Source: Actinomycetota bacterium
Lineage (GTDB): Bacteria; Actinomycetota; Acidimicrobiia; Acidimicrobiales; JAFATL01
Length of the DNA: 12,533 nucleotides
Assembly (NCBI GenBank): GCA_019243975.1
Contig: JAFATL010000279.1
Location: 1-12,533, forward strand
Reading direction: 5' to 3'
Positions 1 to 5,436 of the stretch are shown here, piece after piece. The position numbers and the translations under genes are program-made. The notes beneath the pieces are model-generated. The model searched no databases. It was not told the DNA's origin and was given only the letters and a program-made list of their open reading frames with translations. Positions within the stretch are counted from its first letter, which is position 1, and every line of letters starts with the position of its first letter.

Positions 1-1899
1 ATCGGTGCCATCGGGCGCTTCGTCGAGTCGCATCACCTCAAGCGGGCGATGGCGCCGGCCGCACTGGTGTTGTTCATCATCATGTTCGGCTACACGCAGG
101 CGAGCAGCGCCAAGTGGCTCGACCTGGGCACCGAGGCGATGTATCTCGGGGCCGCCGCCATCGGCATCAACATGCTGCTCGGGTACACCGGCTTGCTGTC
201 GCTCGGCCACGCCGGGTTCCTCATCGCCGGCGGTTACGCGGGGGCGGTGTTCACGCCGTACCTGCTCGGCGGTCACGCCATGCCGGGGTTCATCGCCCAC
301 AACGCGCCATGGTTCGGCATCGCGGTGGCGTTCGTGTTCGGTGCCTTGCTGGGCACGCTGCTGGCCCTGATGTGCTGCCACCTGCGCGGCTTCTACCTGA
401 CGGTCGTGACGTTGGGCTTCGGCGCCTTCATCCCGGCGCTGAGCCTCGTGATGAGCAAGCAGCTCGGTGGTGCCTCGGGGCGCACGCTCGACAAGTTCGT
501 CGACACCCGCAATGCCATCCTCGCCCGTGACAACCCGCGGGCCGGGCTGTTCTACGTCGCCGCCATCTTCCTGCTGCTCACGCTGTACGCCAGCTGGAAC
601 CTGGTGCGCAGCCGGTGGGGACGGGCGTACATGGCGATCCGCGAGTCGGAGGTGGCGGCCCGGGCGAGCGGCATCTCGACGTACTGGACGAAGGTGTCGG
701 CGTTCGCCCTGTCCGCGGGCATCGTGTCGATTGCCGGGTGGATGACGGCGCAGCGCTTCCTCACCGTGAACACGGGCGCGGCGGCCGACGTGCAGACGTC
801 GTCGTTCCGGCTGGTCGTGATGGTCGTGCTCGGCGGCATGGGCACACTCGCGGGGCCGATCATCGGCGCCTTCGCGGTGACGTTCGCCTTCGGGTTCACG
901 TGGGTGCAGGACACGTTCCGCAACTACCTGGGGCTGCTGTTCGGCTTGCTCGGCATCGTCGGTGTGGCGGTAGCGCCGGAAGGTGCGATGGGGAGCATTC
1001 GCAAGGCGCGCGCCGCGCTCGCCCGCCGGCGCGGTGAGCACGTGGCCGCGTCCCGCCGAGCCGAGCGGCCTCCCCACGTCACCATCGCCGAGATCAAGCC
1101 GGCCGCCCCACCTGCGAATCTGCCCGCCGAGGCGCCGTTGCTCGAGGTGTCCGGGCTCATCAAGCGGTTCGGCGGCGTGACGGCGCTGTCCGACGTCGAC
1201 GTGCACGTCGAGCGGGCGACCGTGCACGCGCTCATCGGTCCCAACGGCTCGGGCAAGTCCACGTTCGTCAACGTGGTGTCGGGAGTGCAGACGCCGACGT
1301 CGGGGGCGGTGCGGTTCAACGGCGTGGATGTCACCGACCTGTCGACGCAGGCGCGCAGCCGCCTCGGCATCGCCCGCACGTTCCAGAACCTGCAGATCTG
1401 GCGGCGCATGACGGTGCTCGAGAACGTGTTGGTGGGCGCCCACGCCGCCGGGCGGGCCGGCCTCGGGCGTTCGCTGATCGGGACGCCGGGCAGTCACCAC
1501 GAGGAGGAGCGCTTACGGGATCGAGCGTGGGGGATGCTCGCCTACGTCGGCCTCGAGGCGCGGGCCCACGATCTCGCTGGTGGCCTGCCCTTCCCCGACC
1601 AGCGCCGCCTCGAAGTGGCGCGTGCGCTGGTGCACGACCCTGCCTTGCTGCTGCTCGACGAGCCGGCTGCGGGCATGCAGGCCAGCGACGTCGACGCGCT
1701 CATGCACCTCATCGACGACGTGCGCGACAGCGGCGTGACGGTGCTGCTGGTGGAACATCACGTGCAGCTCGTCATGGACCTGTCCGACCGGGTGACCGTC
1801 CTCGACTACGGCGTGAAGATCGCCGAAGGTGCGCCCAAGGAAGTGCGGCGGGACCCGAGCGTGATCGCCGCCTACCTGGGAACGGAGTCGGCCGCCTGA
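1..1899 (+). CDS. livM-livG: LivM-LivG fusion: branched-chain amino acid-type ABC importer permease + ATPase (5' partial)
   Basis: The reading frame is open from base 1. The first ATG is at 49, but codons before it (IGAIGRFVESHHLKRA) read through, so the true start is probably upstream. Residue numbers count from that ATG. Residues ~1-320 are a LivM-type permease: many hydrophobic segments, GLLSLGHAGF, LRGFYLTVVTLGFG, the cytoplasmic coupling stretch RSRWGRAYMAIRESEVAARA, and VVLGGMGTLAGP. A linker of about 40 Arg/Ala/Pro-rich residues joins a LivG-type ATPase. That half has Walker A GPNGSGKST 397-405, Q-loop Gln446, Walker B LLLLDEP 533-539 with Glu538, and H-loop His570. The signature is unusual: LPFPDQRRLE at 513-522 has Pro516 where LivG proteins normally have Gly. 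The stop overlaps the livF start (TGATG). LivH and the binding protein would lie upstream, outside the window. The family imports branched-chain amino acids, amides or urea; the substrate here is not determined. Confidence 0.93.
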   Translation: MGAIGRFVESHHLKRAMAPAALVLFIIMFGYTQASSAKWLDLGTEAMYLGAAAIGINMLLGYTGLLSLGHAGFLIAGGYAGAVFTPYLLGGHAMPGFIAHNAPWFGIAVAFVFGALLGTLLALMCCHLRGFYLTVVTLGFGAFIPALSLVMSKQLGGASGRTLDKFVDTRNAILARDNPRAGLFYVAAIFLLLTLYASWNLVRSRWGRAYMAIRESEVAARASGISTYWTKVSAFALSAGIVSIAGWMTAQRFLTVNTGAAADVQTSSFRLVVMVVLGGMGTLAGPIIGAFAVTFAFGFTWVQDTFRNYLGLLFGLLGIVGVAVAPEGAMGSIRKARAALARRRGEHVAASRRAERPPHVTIAEIKPAAPPANLPAEAPLLEVSGLIKRFGGVTALSDVDVHVERATVHALIGPNGSGKSTFVNVVSGVQTPTSGAVRFNGVDVTDLSTQARSRLGIARTFQNLQIWRRMTVLENVLVGAHAAGRAGLGRSLIGTPGSHHEEERLRDRAWGMLAYVGLEARAHDLAGGLPFPDQRRLEVARALVHDPALLLLDEPAAGMQASDVDALMHLIDDVRDSGVTVLLVEHHVQLVMDLSDRVTVLDYGVKIAEGAPKEVRRDPSVIAAYLGTESAA

Positions 1900-2627
1900 T
1901 GCCCGACACCATCCTGTCGGTACGCGATCTCGACGTCTGGTACGGCGCCGCCCGCGCCCTCTACGCCGCCTCCTTCGAGGTGCGGGAGGGGGAGGTGGTG
2001 GCGATCATCGGCAACAACGGCGCCGGCAAGTCGACGATCCTCAAGACCGTCTCCGGCGTGCAGGAGCTCGGGAAGACCGTGCACGGCGAGATCGAGTTCC
2101 TCGGCACGCGGGTGGAGCACAAGCCCGCCCACACGCTCGCCCGCATGGGCCTGGCCCACGTGCCCGAGGGGCGGCGCGTGTTCCCGCAGTCGTCGGTGGA
2201 GGAAAACCTGCTGCTGGGCGGCTACCGCCGGCGCCGCAACCGCAGCGCCCTCCAGACCGACCTGGCCGACATCTACCTGCGCTTCCCGGTGCTGGGCCGC
2301 CGCCGCAAGCAAGCCGCCGGGCTGTTGTCGGGCGGCGAGCAGCAGATGCTCGCCATCGGCCGGGCCCTCATGGCCGAGCCCACCTTCCTGCTCCTCGACG
2401 AGCCGTCCCTCGGCCTCGCCCCCCTCGTCGTGGCCGACGTCTTCACGATCATCCGCCAGCTCGCCGCCGAAGGCACCACCATCCTCCTCGTCGAGCAGCT
2501 CGCCCGCATGGCCCTCGAAGTCGCCGACCGCGCCTACGTCCTCGACACCGGCTCCATCACCACCACCGGCCCCGCCGCCATCGTCGCCGCCGACCCCCGA
2601 GTCCAAGCCGCCTACCTCGGCGCGTAA
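1899..2627 (+). CDS. livF: LivF: branched-chain amino acid-type ABC importer ATP-binding protein
   Basis: This 242-aa protein is the usual LivF length and partners the LivG half of the preceding fusion in powering the importer. The chosen start is the ATG overlapping the upstream TGA by one base, indicating translational coupling; longer in-frame starts would lie inside livG. Motifs in order: Walker A GNNGAGKST 38-46, the LivF hallmark VPEGRRVFP 88-96, canonical signature LSGGEQQ 143-149, Walker B FLLLDEP 163-169 with catalytic Glu168, and D-loop SLGLAP. The H-loop position reads LVEQ with Gln200 instead of His, which is normal for LivF proteins. The gene ends 78 bp before the convergent exporter gene, with a strong hairpin between them. 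Confidence 0.95.
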   Translation: MPDTILSVRDLDVWYGAARALYAASFEVREGEVVAIIGNNGAGKSTILKTVSGVQELGKTVHGEIEFLGTRVEHKPAHTLARMGLAHVPEGRRVFPQSSVEENLLLGGYRRRRNRSALQTDLADIYLRFPVLGRRRKQAAGLLSGGEQQMLAIGRALMAEPTFLLLDEPSLGLAPLVVADVFTIIRQLAAEGTTILLVEQLARMALEVADRAYVLDTGSITTTGPAAIVAADPRVQAAYLGA

Positions 2628-2646
2628 CCCTCAACCTTTGGCGAAC

Positions 2647-2688
2647 TGACAGGTGAAACGTGCGCCATAGCGCACGTTTCACCTGTCA
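2647..2688. terminator. Perfect 19-bp inverted repeat between convergent genes, likely bidirectional terminator
   Basis: Arms 2647-2665 and 2670-2688 are exactly complementary over 19 bp, with a 4-base loop (cata). The repeat lies between the livF stop (2627) and the exporter stop (2706), which face each other, the expected place for a shared terminator. There is no T-tract on either side, which is common for high-GC actinobacterial terminators but leaves the mechanism uncertain. No second copy was noticed in this window, although an interspersed repeat cannot be excluded. Confidence 0.7.
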
Positions 2689-2705
2689 CTACGACGGTTA
2701 GACGG

Positions 2706-5399
2706 CTAGACGGTCTTGACTTTGCGGCGTTTGGGTTTGGGGTCGCGGCGGCGGAGGAGCCAGCCGGAGAGGACGACGCCGACGACGGAGATGACGCCGA
2801 GGGCGGCGATGTCCTTGAGCCAGATGCCCTTGCTGTGCTTCCAGTTGCCGTCGCAGCTGGGGTCGGGCGGGGTGTGGCACTCCTCGACCAGCTTGTTGGT
2901 TTTGGGGTCGAACGTCGACGACAGGAGGCCGGCGTTGACCGACGAGGACACGGCCGCGTAGCCCCAGCGCGTGGTGGTGAGGCCGCTGATCTGCTCCATG
3001 CCGGCCTTGCCCCGGATGTCGAACAGGGCGCCGCCGAGCAGCAGCTGCAGGGCGATGATGCCCGCCATCAGCGGGGTGGCCTTGTCGGACGTGGTGACGG
3101 CCGCCGAGATGAGCAGCCCCATGATCATCGCGGCGATGCCGCACACGGCCGCGTCGAACAGCAGCTCCAACATTGGTGGCGAGATCACGTTGGAGAAGTG
3201 CGGGCCGTTCTGTCTGGCGATGGCGGCCAGGCTGAGGATCGTGGTCTGGATGACGACGAACGGGATCAGCACGACGAGCTTCGACGCCAGATACGCCGAC
3301 AGTGACAAGCCGATACTTCGCTCGCGGCGAACGATCGGCAACTCCTTCACGATCTCGCGGAAGGAGTCGACGGTGGCTATGAGACTGATGCAAAACATCA
3401 ACCCGAACAGCACGTTGGGCGTGACGATGTTGGCGACCTGCTGACGCTTCCCCTTGATGGTGGCGAAGGCGGGCGTCAGGCCGCCGTTGCCGAGGACGAA
3501 GAACAGGGCGACGGCCATCACCGGCGCCAGGGCCACCAGGCTGATGGCGAGGGCGCGGTCGGCGGCGATGATGGCGATCTGGCGGCGCACCATCGTCGAC
3601 AGCTGGCCGAACCACGACCGTTGCGGCTTGGGCGGCGGGGGCGTCTCGTTGCCGGCGTGCCGCATGCGCGCCGCGTGCTCGGCCGGGCCCCGCACGTACT
3701 TCTCGTACGGCCGGCTGGCGATGAACTTGTCCTTCCAGCGCGGCTCCGACGGCAACTCGAGCTCGCGGAAGATGTCGGCGAAGTCGCCGCCGCCGAAGTA
3801 CTCGAGCGCCTCGTCGGGCGGTCCGAAGTACGCAGTCGAGCCGCCAGGAGCGAGGAAGATCACCCGGTCGCACAGGGCGAGGCTCTGCAGGCTGTGGGTG
3901 ATGACGATGACGGTGCGGCCGCCGTCGGCCAGCTGGCGCATCAGCTCCATGGCCGACTTCTCGAACCCGGGGTCAAGGCCCGACGTCGGCTCGTCGAGGA
4001 ACAGCAGCGACGGCTTGGTGATGATCTCGAGGGCCACGCTGACGCGCTTGCGCTGGCCACCCGACAGCTTGTGGATCGGGAGGTCGGCGCGTTGCGTCAG
4101 CCCGAGCTCGTTGAGCGCCTCGTCGACCATGCGCGACCGCTCTTCGGCCGACACGTCGGGCGGGAAGCGCAGCTCGGCCGAGAACTCGAGGGCGCGCCGC
4201 ACGGTGAGCTGCGGGTGGAGGATGTCGTCCTGAGGCACGTAGCCGATGCGGGAGCGCAGCTCCTCCATCGAGGCGTAGAGGTCGCGGCCGTTGTAGAGAA
4301 CGGTGCCGGTGTCGGCGGGGGAGAAGCCCGTCAGCGCCTTCATCAGCGTCGACTTGCCGGCGCCCGACGGCCCCACCACGGCGAGGAACGACTTCTCGGG
4401 CAGGGCGAAGCTGACGTCTTCGAGGATGTAGCGGTTCTCGCCGACCATCACGCTCAGGCCCGACGCTTCGAACTCGACCTTGCCGGTGTCCTCGTACTGC
4501 TCGAGCGTGCCGTTGACGACCCGGAACACGTGGCGGCCGAGGCCGATGAGGCTGTCCTTGTCGACGCGGCAGCGCTGCACCCCCTGGCCGTCGACGAACG
4601 TGCCGTTGTGCGATTGCAGGTCGACGATCTCGTACCCGCCTGGCACCGCCACCAGCTCGGCGTGGTAGCGCGACACCTGCATGTCGTCGACGACGACGTC
4701 GTTGTCGGGCGCGCGGCCGATGCGCAGACGGGCGACGTCGGCTCGGTAGGTGCCGGTGAGCTGGCCGATGCGCGACGTGCCCTGCGGCGGCGGCGCGGGC
4801 TGGTAATTCGCAGGCTGCGGCTGCGGCTGCGGCTGCGGCTGCGGCTGCGGCTGCGGTTGCGGCTGCTGCTGTGGCGGGGGCGGCGGCTGATACGAGGGCT
4901 GCTGCGGGGGCGGCGGCTGGTACGACGGCTGCTGCGGAGGCGGCGGCTGGTACGACGGTGGCGCCGGTGTGGGGTCGGGCGGAACGTACGGCGGTGCGGC
5001 GGGGGGTGCCGCCGGCGGCGCCGCCGCCGAGTAGGGGGCGACGGTCGGGTTGGGGGCCGGGGCGGACACGTGGCCGGGGAGGATCGTCTCCGCCACCGGC
5101 AGGTCGGGCATCAGCTGCAGCTCGTCGCCCTGCTCCAGGTCACCCAGGCGCACGGTGATCGTGGCCCGGTTGAGGTCCAGGCGGGACACCCGCTGGCCGT
5201 CGACATAGGTGCCGCCCCGGCTGCCGCGGTCCTCCAGCACCCACCGCGAGTCCTGGGGCACGAGCAGCAGGTGCTCCCGCGACACGACCGGGTTCGACGA
5301 CAGCACGTCCGCGCCGGGGTCACGCCCGACCGTGACCGGTCGCTGCCCGTCGAACTCGAAGTCCCGCCCGTTGAGACGTACCCGGAGGCGCGCCGCCAT
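2706..5399 (-). CDS. Double-FHA ABC-2 exporter, Rv1747-like (fused ATPase and permease)
   Basis: This 897-aa protein has the architecture of mycobacterial Rv1747 (FHA-linker-FHA-ABC-ABC2 membrane domain). FHA1 (~1-96) has Gly25-Arg26 and SREH 40-43, but the usual Asn of the NGT motif is Gly62. FHA2 (~210-295) is canonical, with Gly228-Arg229, SRYH 243-246 and Asn265-Gly-Thr. The ~110-residue linker is Pro/Gln/Ala-rich with two tandem repeats. The ATPase has Walker A GPSGAGKST 343-351, signature LSGGQRKR 445-452, Walker B Asp469-Glu470 and His502. About six membrane segments follow (~616-636, 660-678, 700-726, 742-767, 774-794, 863-882) in ABCG-like order. The last outer loop has Cys841 and Cys849, a possible disulfide. 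FHA domains bind phospho-threonine, so the divergent kinase 37 bp away is the obvious regulator, as PknF is for Rv1747. Substrate unknown; an envelope lipid or glycolipid is plausible. No Shine-Dalgarno precedes the ATG. Confidence 0.93.
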   Translation of the reverse strand: MAARLRVRLNGRDFEFDGQRPVTVGRDPGADVLSSNPVVSREHLLLVPQDSRWVLEDRGSRGGTYVDGQRVSRLDLNRATITVRLGDLEQGDELQLMPDLPVAETILPGHVSAPAPNPTVAPYSAAAPPAAPPAAPPYVPPDPTPAPPSYQPPPPQQPSYQPPPPQQPSYQPPPPPQQQPQPQPQPQPQPQPQPQPANYQPAPPPQGTSRIGQLTGTYRADVARLRIGRAPDNDVVVDDMQVSRYHAELVAVPGGYEIVDLQSHNGTFVDGQGVQRCRVDKDSLIGLGRHVFRVVNGTLEQYEDTGKVEFEASGLSVMVGENRYILEDVSFALPEKSFLAVVGPSGAGKSTLMKALTGFSPADTGTVLYNGRDLYASMEELRSRIGYVPQDDILHPQLTVRRALEFSAELRFPPDVSAEERSRMVDEALNELGLTQRADLPIHKLSGGQRKRVSVALEIITKPSLLFLDEPTSGLDPGFEKSAMELMRQLADGGRTVIVITHSLQSLALCDRVIFLAPGGSTAYFGPPDEALEYFGGGDFADIFRELELPSEPRWKDKFIASRPYEKYVRGPAEHAARMRHAGNETPPPPKPQRSWFGQLSTMVRRQIAIIAADRALAISLVALAPVMAVALFFVLGNGGLTPAFATIKGKRQQVANIVTPNVLFGLMFCISLIATVDSFREIVKELPIVRRERSIGLSLSAYLASKLVVLIPFVVIQTTILSLAAIARQNGPHFSNVISPPMLELLFDAAVCGIAAMIMGLLISAAVTTSDKATPLMAGIIALQLLLGGALFDIRGKAGMEQISGLTTTRWGYAAVSSSVNAGLLSSTFDPKTNKLVEECHTPPDPSCDGNWKHSKGIWLKDIAALGVISVVGVVLSGWLLRRRDPKPKRRKVKTV
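4813..4866. repeat. Hexanucleotide tandem repeat (ggctgc)x9 inside the exporter linker
   Basis: Nine tandem ggctgc units run without interruption; the eighth carries one substitution (ggttgc). On the coding (minus) strand they encode an alternating Gln-Pro run, about residues 179-196, between the two FHA domains. Because the unit is 6 bp, gain or loss of copies would change linker length without a frameshift. Confidence 0.95.
4881..4958. repeat. 30-bp tandem repeat, ~2.6 copies, encoding SYQPPPPQQP units in the exporter linker
   Basis: Units 4881-4910 and 4911-4940, plus a partial third at 4941-4958, differ by only a few bases. They translate on the minus strand to repeated SYQPPPPQQP decapeptides, about residues 148-173. 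Each contains a Tyr spaced every ten residues in a Pro/Gln background, as in a disordered, extended tether. They adjoin the hexamer repeat and probably arose by slippage or local duplication. Confidence 0.9.
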
Positions 5400-5436
5400 G
5401 CCGGGACCATAGCGCCGGGTACTGTGCGGGCACCGT
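5400..5436. promoter_or_regulatory. 37-bp divergent promoter region between the FHA exporter and the Ser/Thr kinase
   Basis: The two start codons lie only 37 bp apart. On the minus strand, TATGGT (5406-5411) fits the actinobacterial TANNNT -10 pattern and ends six bases before the exporter ATG, which is the spacing expected for a leaderless transcript starting at that A. On the plus strand, TACTGT (5420-5425) also fits TANNNT and would start transcription about 5 bases before the kinase ATG. Neither gene has a recognisable Shine-Dalgarno sequence and no convincing -35 box is seen. The promoters would be back to back and within reach of one regulator. This assignment is by pattern only. Confidence 0.5.

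Noticed and set aside
1527..1898. Longer in-frame start for livF inside livG
   Set aside because: The added 124 residues are Arg/Pro/Ala shadow sequence. The ATG at 1899 gives the standard LivF N-terminus and length with TGATG coupling.
4813..4958. CRISPR-like or VNTR non-coding repeat array
   Set aside because: Units are contiguous without spacers, of 6 and 30 bp, and translate in frame as Pro/Gln repeats inside the exporter linker.
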